A stretch of DNA of 53,697 nt from Bdellovibrio sp. (GTDB lineage Bacteria > Bdellovibrionota > Bdellovibrionia > Bdellovibrionales > Bdellovibrionaceae). Positions 14,109 to 24,900 of the stretch are shown here, piece by piece. The notes beneath the pieces were generated by a model. It worked only from the letters and a program-made list of their open reading frames with translations, searched no databases and was not told the origin of the DNA. Each line of letters opens with the position of its first letter. The stretch's first letter is position 1. The DNA is taken from positions 1 to 53,697 of the forward strand of contig JABWCO010000005.1 in assembly GCA_013360185.1 (NCBI GenBank). Reading direction: 5' to 3'. The position numbers and the translations under genes are program-made.

Positions 14109-16208
14109 GTGAATATGGCGCAGCATCTTGTATTATCCATTCTGTTAACTTTGACCTTCTCAGCTCAGGCGCAAGTGTCAGCCAAGGAGCAAAGTCAAAA
14201 TGGCCCAGCGGCCACGTCTCCCAGTGCGGAAACCTCAACCACCGAGGCTCAAACGCAAGAGCAAGAGGAAATTCCAGCACCGCAAAAATCATTGCTTAAA
14301 TCTGCGGCAACACGCGATTTCAATAAGGGTCTTTATTTTGACCAAGTCGACAACGGCGTGATCCTGCCGCCGCTAGAGTTGGACTATGACTTATCACAGT
14401 TTAATGGCAAGCAGCTGCGCATCGGGAATGTTCTGTTGAACGAAAAGAACTTTCTCTTCGCTTTGTTGCCTTTAGGTAAAACTCATTCACAACTGAACCA
14501 AGTTTTAAGTTCGGGCGATGCGGGCAAGTTGGCGTTGGTCATGTCGTGGCCCGAAAAGCTTTTATCTCACGGAACAATTGAGATGATTTCTCGCACGGGT
14601 GACGTTGTTTGGACGTATTCCTTTGATGAAGAGGCTAAAAAGGATTGGCAGAAAAAAATTGACGGATGGAGAAAAGAACTGATCGCGAAAGGTGTTGCGG
14701 CAAAAGACATAGCTCGATCTGGAATTTTTGGTTCTCAGTTTGCGATTTTAGATATTGAGGGCACGAATGCTCCCTTCAAAAATCAAAAAGAGTCTTTCCG
14801 TTTCTGTGTAACTCAAACTGATGGACGCAACTCGACCAAAATGTGCTCGCAACGATATGGCACGCGCACAACTGGCAATAATACGATCATGGGCAAGGTC
14901 CGTGTGGATCCGACAACGCCGCGCGTGCTCGTGCAGAACGAAGAGGCGGCGTTGAAAAACTCTGTCGTGGTCGGTGCCGAAATGCCGACGTCCTTCTTTG
15001 CGGAGTTAGCCAGTGGGGAATCTTACGAATTCGTGACTTTGCCAAACAAATTGGAACTGATGGATATCTCGGACACAAAAAAACCGGGCGTACTTAGAAT
15101 TGTGGGTTATGATACTCGACCCACGGGGCGCTCGATTATTTTAAATCCTGATCAGTACAGTTCACTAACCAAACTTTTGGGTTTTGAGGCGACGATCGGC
15201 GATCCTCGTAAGTTTTGGGCCGCAGCCATTCGTGGTGATGATCCGAAAATTTTCTTACCAGGGCAAGGCGGGGGGATTTTCAAACAACGTTTTGAACTGT
15301 CCGAAGTTCCGCGCACACAATCCCGCGTGTACTTGCATCGCAACACACCCAAGGGCACTTACATTGATGGCATCAAACTTGAGGGACGCAAGCAGCCCGT
15401 TGCGCAAGTGAGCTCCGAGCAAAACTCTGTTGAGGTCGATTCCCGTGATCCTTCGCATTTTACCTGGGAGTTTAAAGCCACAGAACGTGGGCAGATCAAT
15501 CGCGCTTATCTGGATGTGAAGTTCGCAGGTAAAGACTATAAATCATACTATGAAATTTATAAGGGCTTCCCGCGGGAAATCTCGGGACGTTTCACTGGAG
15601 TACAGGCATCCAGCGACTTTATTGTGATGGGAGAGATCGCCTACAATCAGTGGTTTGAGGATGTCTTCGGTTGGACGAACTATTGGATGTCACGCCAACG
15701 TTGGGGTGTCAGCGCAAAATTCTTTCAGTCATTCAATGAGCTTAAAGTCGATAGCGCAGGCAGTACAGCGCCACTCAGTGTTATGACTGTGGATTTGAAA
15801 TATCGTTTAACACCCGGCTTATGGGGGCGTGACGAATCGGTGGGTGCCTTATTATCTTATCAAAATGTGACCTTTGATAAATTAAAAGCACCGATGTTAG
15901 GTGTGGGGGCCTTTTGGGCCCGCTCTATGCCAAAAGTGTTTGATGACTTATTTAACTTGATGCCGTTCATGCGCTATCCAAAATGGGTGGACATGGAGTT
16001 CATTTATTACGCGAGCTCCATGGACTCAAACGTAACCTTGAATGCACCGATGTCCTTAAATTTCCACGGAAAAGTTTTGTGGTCAGAGCGCTTATTCGGG
16101 GAAGCCGGTTTCGGTATGAAACGTTACGGCTTTACAGATTCTTCATTGAATCAAAAAGCAGAGCTGAACACGTTCTATGGAACTGTGGGCTTAGGAATCA
16201 ATTTTTAA
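14109..16208 (+). CDS. Large secreted/outer-membrane barrel protein of unknown function
   Basis: 699 residues. GAGG lies 8 bases before the GTG at 14109; an ATG two codons later (14115) is an alternative. The signal peptide is MAQHLVLSILLTLTFSAQA, followed by a 35-residue low-complexity linker rich in Gln, Glu, Thr and Ala. The middle part (about 90-480) alternates strands with Gly/Asn turns, like a set of Ig-like or beta-sandwich modules. From about residue 490 the pattern becomes amphipathic strands with aromatic girdles (WFEDVFGWTNYWMSRQRWGVSAKFF, FYGTVGLGINF at the C-terminus), typical of an outer-membrane barrel ending in Phe. A surface-exposed periplasmic-plus-barrel protein is inferred. 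No family is recognised. Its stop is overlapped by the convergent gene's terminator. Confidence 0.7.
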   Translation: MNMAQHLVLSILLTLTFSAQAQVSAKEQSQNGPAATSPSAETSTTEAQTQEQEEIPAPQKSLLKSAATRDFNKGLYFDQVDNGVILPPLELDYDLSQFNGKQLRIGNVLLNEKNFLFALLPLGKTHSQLNQVLSSGDAGKLALVMSWPEKLLSHGTIEMISRTGDVVWTYSFDEEAKKDWQKKIDGWRKELIAKGVAAKDIARSGIFGSQFAILDIEGTNAPFKNQKESFRFCVTQTDGRNSTKMCSQRYGTRTTGNNTIMGKVRVDPTTPRVLVQNEEAALKNSVVVGAEMPTSFFAELASGESYEFVTLPNKLELMDISDTKKPGVLRIVGYDTRPTGRSIILNPDQYSSLTKLLGFEATIGDPRKFWAAAIRGDDPKIFLPGQGGGIFKQRFELSEVPRTQSRVYLHRNTPKGTYIDGIKLEGRKQPVAQVSSEQNSVEVDSRDPSHFTWEFKATERGQINRAYLDVKFAGKDYKSYYEIYKGFPREISGRFTGVQASSDFIVMGEIAYNQWFEDVFGWTNYWMSRQRWGVSAKFFQSFNELKVDSAGSTAPLSVMTVDLKYRLTPGLWGRDESVGALLSYQNVTFDKLKAPMLGVGAFWARSMPKVFDDLFNLMPFMRYPKWVDMEFIYYASSMDSNVTLNAPMSLNFHGKVLWSERLFGEAGFGMKRYGFTDSSLNQKAELNTFYGTVGLGINF

Positions 16209-16247
16209 AAAAAAATGGAGCCCGCAAAGTATTGCTGCGGGCTCCAT
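16207..16247 (-). terminator. Strong Rho-independent terminator of the repeat-protein gene
   Basis: A perfect 12-bp stem (16215-16226 with 16236-16247) with a 9-base loop is followed on the minus strand by nine T residues. The T-tract overlaps the stop codon region of the convergent + strand gene. On the + strand only CTCTTC follows, so it is mainly a minus-strand terminator. Confidence 0.88.
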
Positions 16248-16281
16248 CTCTTCAGTCCTAATTCAAATCTTTGATTCTTAC

Positions 16282-18273
16282 TTAGTACGGAATTTCCAAT
16301 TTAACAGATTTCGTAATTGTCGCTGCGACCTTGCCTGTTTCTTTCAAAGTCCTTTTTGCCGTCACATCCAAGTACAAAATTTTTCCTGGTTTAATGTACA
16401 GCCACAAATCGCGAGCAGTGAAGCCAAGTTCAGTGAACGGCACATTCAGTTGCCCCTGGGTGAATTTGCTTTCGTCAATTGTGACCTCTCCGACAGCAAC
16501 TTTGTCTTTCCATAAAAAGCCCCCTGCACGAGACAGTTTGACGGTGTAAGTGGTTTTAACGCCATCATTTTTTCTAAGTGCATCTGCCATGGTTAAGCGC
16601 GCCACATCGTCGATGCCCGAAATGCCGATAGAATGAATAAGGTCGGCATTTTTAAGCTCTTCGATGTTGATAAAGCTCTTGTTCACAGAAACATTAAAGT
16701 TCACAGCGGTTACCAAACGGCGACCTTGACGCTGCACTTGCAGCAGCACCACGAGCTGTTCTTCGCGACTAAAGGCTTTTGCCGGAATTTCAAGGGCCGC
16801 CTTCTTATTCGCGTCTAGAACCTCTGAAGCTTTGTAGGTGTTAGTCCACAATGATTCATTATTTTTTGTTAAAACAGAAAGTTTATAAGACGTCTCAAGC
16901 AAAGGATGCGCTCCACTGTCTTTGAACTCTAAAACTGAGCTTTCTTTGCCCTCATTTAGGCGTACATCTGTGACCGTTTTTTTGCCAAAGTCGTCAGCCT
17001 TCCAGCGCTGGAAAAGAACTTCTTTGGTGACAGTAAAACTAAAAGTTTTATCTAAAACAAGTCCACTGCGAGTCGCAGAAATCTGAATAAGGTAATCCAC
17101 ATCAGCCGGTAAAGCCTGCGGTAAAGTGATCGCAAGTGAATCCTTCGTGGCTTTTTCTGACCCCACAATGCCTTCAAAGACCACCGAGTTGCTGTCTTTT
17201 TCTAAAATACGTAAGTTGTACTGGGTCAAGACGCGCGCTTTGATGCCAGAATCTTGAATGATCAGTTCATTGAAAACTTCATTTTTTCCAGACAGTTCGA
17301 TTTTTTTAATCGATGAAGCGCCTAAAGTGCTTTGATCGTATTTTGGTACTAAAGCCAGCTCAACAATTCCACTTGCGGCGCGAATGTCTTTACGAGCCAC
17401 TTTGTAACCGTAAACAGAATCTAAAACTTCAACAGAGACATCCGGGGACTGCTCTGAGCCTGTCATAGAAAGACGCAAGCTTTCAACTTCGCCTGGTAAC
17501 AACGTCGCGTTCGCCGGGAAGACCACTTGCACTCGCATATTCCAAGTGTGATCAAATTCATCACGGTAGCGAGTGACACAACACTTCGTCACGGTTCTGT
17601 AGCGAGTCACTGTACGAGAGCGCGCTTCAGAGCGGTACTTCGTCACTGTTCGCGTGCGGTATTCAGAGCGATATTTTGTAACGGTACGGTACTTCGTGAC
17701 TGTGCGAGATTTCTGCACACTTTCATAGCCACACACTTCGCGGCTGCGCGGGACATTTTGGCAGACTTGACGGTCTGAGCAATCTTCGCGGCTAGGACCC
17801 GTTTCACACACTTTGCGTGTTTTACAGATGCGCTCTCCGTGGGCGTTCTGACCACACTCTTCGACCATTTGGCAGATTTGTTCACCCGGGCGAGGGGCGC
17901 ACAGGCGCTCTTGATGGCATTCTCTTTCATAATCAGTTTCAGTGCGGCAACGATATTCAGAATCAGTATAATACTCTGTATCTAGGTAAGACTCTTGCTC
18001 CTGATAGGGCACGTCTTCATAGTATCCTTCAGTCTCGGTGTAAGGCACGTCGACATAATAAGTTTCTTCAGCTTGATAGGCCTCTTGTTCTTCATAAGAG
18101 TCCTGATAGGGAACACTCTTATAGATGTCCGTGGAAAGTGTTGCTTCCATTTTTTGGTTTTCGGCGGCAGTTCTTTTCAGCACAAGACTTGATTCGTCCG
18201 CATGCGCAGTAAGAGCCGTGAGCACTAGCAGCATTGCTGCTGTTGCTCGCTTTATGAACTTGTGGTTTTGCAT
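16282..18273 (-). CDS. Secreted protein with acidic Tyr repeats, Cys-rich block and basic Thr/Tyr repeats
   Basis: 663 residues; GAGGGG precedes the ATG, and residues 1-25 are a signal peptide ending in AHA. Residues 51-107 are degenerate acidic tyrosine repeats around VPYxE (SVPYQDSYEEQ, VDVPYTETEGYYEDVPYQEQ). Residues 109-181 hold ten cysteines with regular spacing (C-x5-C, C-x8/9-C). Residues 190-230 are basic repeats of R-T-V-T-K-Y-R, ending at a CC pair. The remaining 430 residues are three or four beta-sandwich-like modules of about 100 residues, with repeated phrases such as FSFTVTKEVLFQRW and FNVSVNKSF. The three N-terminal blocks swap charge from strongly acidic to strongly basic. 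An extracellular or surface assembly role is inferred. The planctomycete YTV-type cell-wall proteins come to mind, but no family is established. Confidence 0.75.
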   Translation of the reverse strand: MQNHKFIKRATAAMLLVLTALTAHADESSLVLKRTAAENQKMEATLSTDIYKSVPYQDSYEEQEAYQAEETYYVDVPYTETEGYYEDVPYQEQESYLDTEYYTDSEYRCRTETDYERECHQERLCAPRPGEQICQMVEECGQNAHGERICKTRKVCETGPSREDCSDRQVCQNVPRSREVCGYESVQKSRTVTKYRTVTKYRSEYRTRTVTKYRSEARSRTVTRYRTVTKCCVTRYRDEFDHTWNMRVQVVFPANATLLPGEVESLRLSMTGSEQSPDVSVEVLDSVYGYKVARKDIRAASGIVELALVPKYDQSTLGASSIKKIELSGKNEVFNELIIQDSGIKARVLTQYNLRILEKDSNSVVFEGIVGSEKATKDSLAITLPQALPADVDYLIQISATRSGLVLDKTFSFTVTKEVLFQRWKADDFGKKTVTDVRLNEGKESSVLEFKDSGAHPLLETSYKLSVLTKNNESLWTNTYKASEVLDANKKAALEIPAKAFSREEQLVVLLQVQRQGRRLVTAVNFNVSVNKSFINIEELKNADLIHSIGISGIDDVARLTMADALRKNDGVKTTYTVKLSRAGGFLWKDKVAVGEVTIDESKFTQGQLNVPFTELGFTARDLWLYIKPGKILYLDVTAKRTLKETGKVAATITKSVKLEIPY
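17578..17706 (-). repeat. Degenerate repeats encoding RTVTKYR units
   Basis: About six imperfect copies of a 15-21 base unit (around ACTTCGTCACTGT/GTACGGTACTTCGTGAC on the + strand) encode residues 190-232 of the repeat protein. Copies differ at synonymous sites, so selection appears to act on the protein. Confidence 0.7.
17953..18123 (-). repeat. Degenerate repeats encoding acidic Tyr units (VPYxE)
   Basis: This stretch encodes residues 51-107 of the repeat protein, with three VPY cores and 14 tyrosines among Glu, Gln, Asp and Thr. The period is about 14-20 residues and irregular. Confidence 0.65.
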
Positions 18274-18555
18274 TTTATTCCCCTCAGTGATGTCTCAACC
18301 CGGTAGCGGTTTGGGACTGAAAATCTTCCTGTGCAGGCCATAGCAAGGGGCGTACCTAAATTTATATGGGCCCCTCGGCAGGCTGTGTCAAGTGTGAGCA
18401 AAAGTATAAATTTTACCTGTCGAAGACTTAGAAACCCTCGTCATTTCGGTAACGTGGCGATGTGACCCCGTGAGCTCTTGGCCTGCTCCTTGCTCTTGCA
18501 AGCGGAGTCAAAAAAAGGACACCTTTTGCTACCGCCACCCTTGAAAGGGGTTCGT

Positions 18556-21500
18556 ATGTCCCTAAAGATAGTCATAGTATGCGCGATTTGCCTGATGATG
18601 CTGTCCATTGCCAGCGCAGAAAGCGTGTCCTTACCGCTGAAGACCATAAAAAAACCTTCTGCGGATTTAGTCAGTTCTTCAGGAACTCCTTTAGATGTAG
18701 GTCAAGCGGCGGCCCTTGCACAAAAAGGCACGGATCTGAGTGGGTTAAATCCTGTTGAAAATAAGATGTGGCAAAATCGCATCTATCCGGCTCAAGAAGA
18801 AATCCCAGGATCTTTTCCGACAGCAAACTATGGCGTGCAGTTTCTTTCTGAAGAGGCGGCGTTGCCCTTTACTTATATGTCACGTGTACAATCACGCGAA
18901 AATCCTGGGGCCTTTTATCGTTTAAGTTTAAGTCGTTATTCGCACACAACTTTGATGCGCGCAGCCCTTTTAAGAAAACTGGGTTATTACGTGCCATCAC
19001 CTAAACACTACCGCAACTTACGGGTGTTCTTTAAAACAGACGAAGAAAAACAGGCGTTCTTAAAGAATGCCCAAGAATCGATGATCTCTGACTTCCAAAG
19101 TCGGGGATGGGTGACAGAAGATAATAAGCAAAGTAACTCTTTGGTTTTTTCTGATGCTGTTTTAGAGCCCGCAATGGCCGAGTACTTTGATATTCAGTGG
19201 GGTTATGCTCCAGATCCAAATCATCCGGCGCAGTTGCCTATAGTTCAAAGATTTTCTCGGTACCGGGCTTATCGCGCATTGATTCTGCCATTTGCCTTGG
19301 TGGATGTGCCTGAAAGTATCAATCGTTTTTCGCCTAAATTTGGATCCGTCCTTTCTGGCAATGTCGTTTTAAATCATCCGGCAGCAGATTCTTTTGCGGC
19401 CTGCACTTACGAAGACGCGCGGTGGTTGACATTGCGTCTGGCAGAGCTTCGTTATCAGGACTTTCAAGAGATCGTCAAAGCCGGGGCCTTCCCAGCAGAA
19501 TTAGAAGAGTTGGTGTTGGCGAAGCTTCTGTATCGCGTGAACAATTCTTTTGAGCTTTTCAATGTGCGCGGACGAAATTCTTTGCCCTTGCCGTCATTGG
19601 ATATTTCGACTCGCGATGGTTTAGTTAAAAATGGCAAAGTGATGAAAGAATTTGTCCCAGGGTACCCGCAGCGTTTCGCTCATGGGGACCGTCAGTCGCC
19701 ATTCCAAGACGGTGATTTGGAGCGCTATCTGAGTATCCGTGGTAAATCCATGGCGATCGGCACGCTATTGAATCACTTAAATACTAAGTTGGATCTTTTA
19801 AAGGTCAGTGACCTTTATCAAAAACGGGGTCAAGAAATTCAAAACCGCGTGGCTCAACATATCAGAGAAAAACCCAACGAGCCTCTTTATCAAAAAGTCG
19901 AAGCTTGGGGCGGTCCGGTGGGCGGTTTTACCGTTGCAGGCACACGTCACATCAGCACGGGCACTTACTTTGGCAGTTCCGCGGCTATTCAGTTGGTCGA
20001 CAACATGAGTGTCGGCGCCAATCTGGGTTATTTTATGACTCTGGACGGAGTCAATAAGGTCACTCCTTTGGTGGGCTCTAGCGTTTTAGTCACACGAGAT
20101 TACACCCACGTTCGTCCTTTGCTTTCAATACAAGAGGGCAGCAACGTTAATTGGCAAGATTTAGTCATTCCTAAATACATGAGCAATGTCGCAGAAATCT
20201 TAGACAGCAAAGAACCTGCAAAAGGGCAAGATGGCAAACCAGGCCGTCAACCGCTGGATACTTTCTTAGCAGAACTGCGCGAAGGGGAAGTCTTCACCAT
20301 CACAGATTCTGTGGTTTTAGCGACCTACGGACAATTGGCTTCGTCGTTAGATGTGCTGATGGGGATTGCGCCTTTAAACTTTATGTCGTCGGTGTCTTTA
20401 GGGGCAGATGCTTCCAAAGTTATTTTACGTCAGACAAGTTTTATGCGCACCAAAGAGGGCGTACAAGTCTATGTGCGAGCCCAAAACGGGAAAACGCTTG
20501 GGACTTCGCTGGATCTTAATTACTTTATTAATTTGTTAAGAGTTCGCTCTAGCACAACCACGACAGAACTTAAAACCGATGCTTTCATTATTGATTACAA
20601 CCCAGAATATGCAGAGTTGATCGATACGGGACGAGTTGAGCAAAAATTTGTAAAAGATTTTGTGCAAACCCGTGACAATTTAAGACCGGTTTTGCGTTCT
20701 CTTTTTAAGAGCAACGATCCTGAGCTTTTATACGCGAAGTTTGCCTATAAAAAGTTTGAGATCGACCACAATTTAAAAACCAAAGAGCTGCGCACAAAGT
20801 TTTTAGCAATGCGCGTGAACTCTTTCAGCGAAGACCATTTGCTAAAAATTCGTTATCCAAACAATCCTGAAGCTCCGGATCTTAATCCCAAAGACGAAGA
20901 GGTCACCTTGTTTGCCAATAAAAAAGGCGAACTGGAAGGGCGCGATCTTTTAGGTTTTGCAACAGACTGGATTGAAGGAATTCTGAATAAAGTTTCGTCA
21001 AAAAGCAAAATTGACTTGGCTCGCAACGAGGACCCCAATCCCGCGAACACTCCTTACGGGAGAGCCTTTTGGCGCACCGTTAGTACAGAAGCTGATTTGA
21101 CCGTGAATGGCACCCAGTACCCTTCGGTGGCTGTGGTTCAGCACGTCTGGGGCGGCTGGCATTTGGAGCGCAAAAAATTCTTCCAGCTTTTAGATGAAGT
21201 GCAAAAGGATCTTAAGGGTGCGCCCTTGATGAACTATCGCCTGATCGAGCCAGAAGCTTTTGCCAATGTCACAGCGATCGACTTTTATCGTGTGACCGCA
21301 AATCTTTCGATTTTACCAGGGGGCTTAGAAAAAATCCGTGATTTGATCTTGCAACCGGCAGCTACCGGAAAATCAGTTTCGCGAGCTGGATTTATTAGCG
21401 GTCTGTTTCAAAAGATCAGCGAAAAAATCGGTAAAAAAGCCCGCGCCAATGACAAAGAGATGTTTCAGCAAGTTTTAAGCATTTTGGGTAATGGAGATTT

Positions 21501-21957
21501 AACTCAAGGTAAATTTATCTATCGCCGCATGTGTGAAGACTATCAGGCACGTTTGCACAATGGTCGGGACAACGTCAATATGACTTCGGCATGGGTTAAC
21601 GGCACCAATTACGAATGCATGGTTCCTTGGATGGAAAAGCTTTTAAATCTTTCAGCCTCTTATCCGCAAGATAAACGTGCCCAAACACGATGGATGACGG
21701 AAGTGGTTTTTGTGTTAGAAAAACAAATTCCATTGCCAATGCTGTTACAAATCCTCGGCGAAGAAAACTATGTCTTCTTCGTGCGCATCAACGGCTTCAG
21801 AGCGGGTGACGAGGATGGCGACTTAGAATATTTCTCAAACACTTTAGGCGATCCTAAAAAGAATATGGATTACGCCAGTGGTTTGATTGCGATGTTTGCC
21901 AATAAAACCCGGATTTCACCTATCGAACTGGATCGTTCTCAAGGGAGCTTCCGATGA
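18556..21957 (+). CDS. Large secreted protein coupled to a subtilase, unknown function
   Basis: 1133 residues. The start at 18556 gives the signal peptide MSLKIVIVCAICLMMLSIASA and has AAAGGGG upstream; the frame is open to 18478 without homology. The protein is a mixed alpha/beta sequence without repeats. A glycine-rich, strand-like stretch (about 480-560: GGFTVAGTRHISTGTYFGSSAAIQL) may be a barrel or sandwich. Acidic/basic helical segments dominate the last third. Two Trp-rich spots (VQHVWGGWHLERKKF) and FRAGDEDGDLEYF near the end are notable. No enzyme motif was found. Its stop overlaps the subtilase start (ATGA), so the two are made together; it could be a substrate, chaperone or surface platform for the protease. 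Confidence 0.75.
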   Translation: MSLKIVIVCAICLMMLSIASAESVSLPLKTIKKPSADLVSSSGTPLDVGQAAALAQKGTDLSGLNPVENKMWQNRIYPAQEEIPGSFPTANYGVQFLSEEAALPFTYMSRVQSRENPGAFYRLSLSRYSHTTLMRAALLRKLGYYVPSPKHYRNLRVFFKTDEEKQAFLKNAQESMISDFQSRGWVTEDNKQSNSLVFSDAVLEPAMAEYFDIQWGYAPDPNHPAQLPIVQRFSRYRAYRALILPFALVDVPESINRFSPKFGSVLSGNVVLNHPAADSFAACTYEDARWLTLRLAELRYQDFQEIVKAGAFPAELEELVLAKLLYRVNNSFELFNVRGRNSLPLPSLDISTRDGLVKNGKVMKEFVPGYPQRFAHGDRQSPFQDGDLERYLSIRGKSMAIGTLLNHLNTKLDLLKVSDLYQKRGQEIQNRVAQHIREKPNEPLYQKVEAWGGPVGGFTVAGTRHISTGTYFGSSAAIQLVDNMSVGANLGYFMTLDGVNKVTPLVGSSVLVTRDYTHVRPLLSIQEGSNVNWQDLVIPKYMSNVAEILDSKEPAKGQDGKPGRQPLDTFLAELREGEVFTITDSVVLATYGQLASSLDVLMGIAPLNFMSSVSLGADASKVILRQTSFMRTKEGVQVYVRAQNGKTLGTSLDLNYFINLLRVRSSTTTTELKTDAFIIDYNPEYAELIDTGRVEQKFVKDFVQTRDNLRPVLRSLFKSNDPELLYAKFAYKKFEIDHNLKTKELRTKFLAMRVNSFSEDHLLKIRYPNNPEAPDLNPKDEEVTLFANKKGELEGRDLLGFATDWIEGILNKVSSKSKIDLARNEDPNPANTPYGRAFWRTVSTEADLTVNGTQYPSVAVVQHVWGGWHLERKKFFQLLDEVQKDLKGAPLMNYRLIEPEAFANVTAIDFYRVTANLSILPGGLEKIRDLILQPAATGKSVSRAGFISGLFQKISEKIGKKARANDKEMFQQVLSILGNGDLTQGKFIYRRMCEDYQARLHNGRDNVNMTSAWVNGTNYECMVPWMEKLLNLSASYPQDKRAQTRWMTEVVFVLEKQIPLPMLLQILGEENYVFFVRINGFRAGDEDGDLEYFSNTLGDPKKNMDYASGLIAMFANKTRISPIELDRSQGSFR

Positions 21958-24900
21958 GACACTTTACCTGTGCCTTAGTTCTGTCGACTCTTTCGGCTCT
22001 GTCATCCGTGGCATGGGCTGCAGATCCTTTTTATCAATACCAATGGGGCTTAACAAATCAAGGTCTGCCACAAATGGTGGATTTAGATCCGATGCAAACT
22101 TATAAAGTGCCCGCCCGAGCCCAAGAGGACGTGGGTCTGCCAGAGCGGCAAAAGGCTGCAAAAAAAGTTGTGGTGGCCGTCCTAGATACAGGGATTTATA
22201 AAAATCATCCGGACCTAAAGAGCGTCATTCATCGCAATGAGTCCGAGTGCCGCGCATTAGATAAATTTAAAGCGTGCTTAGAAAGCAATGAACGCAAAGT
22301 GTGTGAAGCTAAATGGATGGATTTAAAGAATCCTGAAGTGGATCAAGACAAAAATGGCTATCCCTTGGATTGTCAGGGGTGGAGTTTGCTCGGACCTTCC
22401 GTTAACGGCATTATGGGCCGTCCAGACTTTGATGACGAACAAGGTCATGGCAGTCATGTTGCGGGCATTATCGCAGCCGAAGTCGGCAATAATATCGGTA
22501 TTCAGGGTTTAAGTGAAAACGTTGAAATTCTGCCGGTGCAAGTGATCGGTGTACAACCCAACGAGCCGATCAAGCCCTTATCTATTTACGATTCAGCGTC
22601 TGAAGAAGGACGCGAAACAATCAAACGCAGCTTAGGCGATGTGGTCGCTCGAGGCGTGATCTATGCGATGCGCTCAGGCGCTCAAGTGATTAATTTTTCA
22701 ATGGGCTGGCCCCAAACTTCAGATTCTGAATTTATGCGCAAAGTGATTGCGGAAGCGCAAGCACGCGGTGTGATCATTGTTGCCGCGGCAGGAAATGATT
22801 CAACCAAGGCGCTGTTAAGACCTTGTGCCTATGCAAACGTGATCTGTGTTGGGGCGTCTGGCCCCGATGGCGCTATAACTCACTTTTCTAATTTCGGCAG
22901 TGGTGTGGATCTAGTGGCCCCGGGCTTAAATATTTTAAGCACATATCCTCTTTCAAAACGCCCAGTGCGCTTTCGTTCGACCTTAGGTTATGAATACTTA
23001 TCTGGCACTTCTCAGGCCGCTCCGTTTGTGACCGCGGCCGTTGCAGAAATGCTAGCGCGTGGTGTTCCTGCCTCTGAAGTCTATGCACGTTTAGTTCTAG
23101 GTTCTCGTCCATTAAGGTCGAATCTGTCTTTGTTGGCAGGGGGATCCCACCAAGCAGGGGCCGCCCTGGGTGCAGAAAAAGAAGTTTATAAGAAATATTC
23201 AGTCGGTGGAAATTTAGATGTGCGCAAAGCTTTATCCGTACAGGCGCAACCTTTGATCGTGATTGCCAATAAAGAAAAAATTGAAATTCCCTGGGATCGT
23301 CAAAGCAAGGATCTGTTTTTCGAAATTTCTTTCGTGAACAAGTGGCAAGACGTCGCCATTGGCAAAGTAAAAATGAATCCCCAGTTTCTTAAACCTCACG
23401 CGGAAGCTGTGCGACCGTGGATCACCGCGATCAAAGAGGTTGCCCCTTATCCAGGAATTTGGAAAACCGGTGAAGTACGAAAATACGTGGTGGCACTGGC
23501 TTTAAATGATGCTGCTGATCCAGCAAATTCCCGCGTCCCCAGCGAGCTGGATTTGACTGTGGATGTGGCCGTTGGTGACGCCGTCCCACGCCGTTACGTT
23601 ATTGAGTCAGAAATCACGGTGGAAGTGAACGAATCAATGCGGGGGAGCGACGTCACACAATTCCCCATTGTCGGTATGCCTAAAGGCAGAGTGTCTTTTA
23701 TTCCTGTGGACCAAAACTTAGACGCCGATCCAGATAAGCGAGACTATTTAGCGTACCTGGATCAAAAAAATACCTGGCAGTTGTGGGTGATCGCCAACCA
23801 AGGACGAAGCTATGAGGCCTTGGGTGGAACAAAAATCCGCATTGAAGGCAACAGCGAAAACTTTATTGATAAGATCACGGCGCGCATTGATTTGAATGGG
23901 GACGGGCGCAGTGAGTATGTCTTAGGCGTTTTAGAAAACACCCAAGACGATGAAAATGCCAAGGGCTCGCCCACAAACTTTTATGTTTTCGACAGTTCCA
24001 TGAAGCTTGTTGAAAGTTTCCGGTACAATGGAGAACTTGCGGCAATGCCACTGGATGCCTCACAAATCTATTGGCAAAAAGTCGGCAGCACAAAACGCCC
24101 TGCCTGGATCGGTGGAGGCAAGGATCCCGCACGGAAGCGTTCCTTGAAAGATCGTTGGGAAAATCCAGAGGACATTGAAAAACAGCAGCTGCGTTTTTAT
24201 TTCTTAAATGAAAAAAATGAACTTAAAGCCCTAGAAAGCCATCAAGGTTATAAGATCGTCGATATCATTCAGCCTCGCCAAGAGCAGGTGGAAGCTGGAC
24301 GCATCTCGATTCTTTTGGCGCGCAATCAAGGTAGCGAAGCCAAGCCTTCGTATTTGTATGACTTCGCCGTGGCAGAAGTCAGTGGCGGCCAAGTGCAAAA
24401 CTTTATGGAGTTGGATCTTTTCCATGATGCCAAGGTCTATCGCAATATCTTGGACACTCGAGTTGATCGCATCATGAACTTGGATTACGGCAAAGACGAA
24501 TTTGCTGGCAGCTTCTGGTTTGGTGAGGGGTTGAGTCGGCAGCAGCGAGTCACCTTGTTTGATAATAAAAATTTAGAAATTTTAGACAGGCAGCTCAGTG
24601 CAGAGCGGTCCCAGTTTGACTCTGCCTTGCGTGTTCGAGCGGTTTTTGCTGGAGCGCAGCGTAAGGGGGCCGTCATTTTAACCAACTCAGAAATTCAATT
24701 TCACGATCTGATTTCCGGGCAAATTTTGAGTCGCAGCTTAGAGCGCTACAGTTTCTTCCCGGATAATTTATTGGTGTCTTTGTATATTCCTCTGACAATT
24801 CAGGATGTTCGCGACGCGGCATCGAAGTTGCCGGCGATGTTTACGATGGAAAGTGCGGGGCTCAGTCGTGGTGTCAAAATGTTGGTACCACTTTTTGCAA

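Noticed and set aside
17578-18123. CRISPR-like or satellite repeats
   Set aside because: Units are degenerate, irregularly spaced and in frame with a protein; they encode amino-acid repeats.
18381-18410. Promoter with TGTCAA and TATAAA before the 1133-residue protein gene
   Set aside because: Spacing is only about 13 bases and no better -35 is seen; the TATAAATT is suggestive but insufficient.
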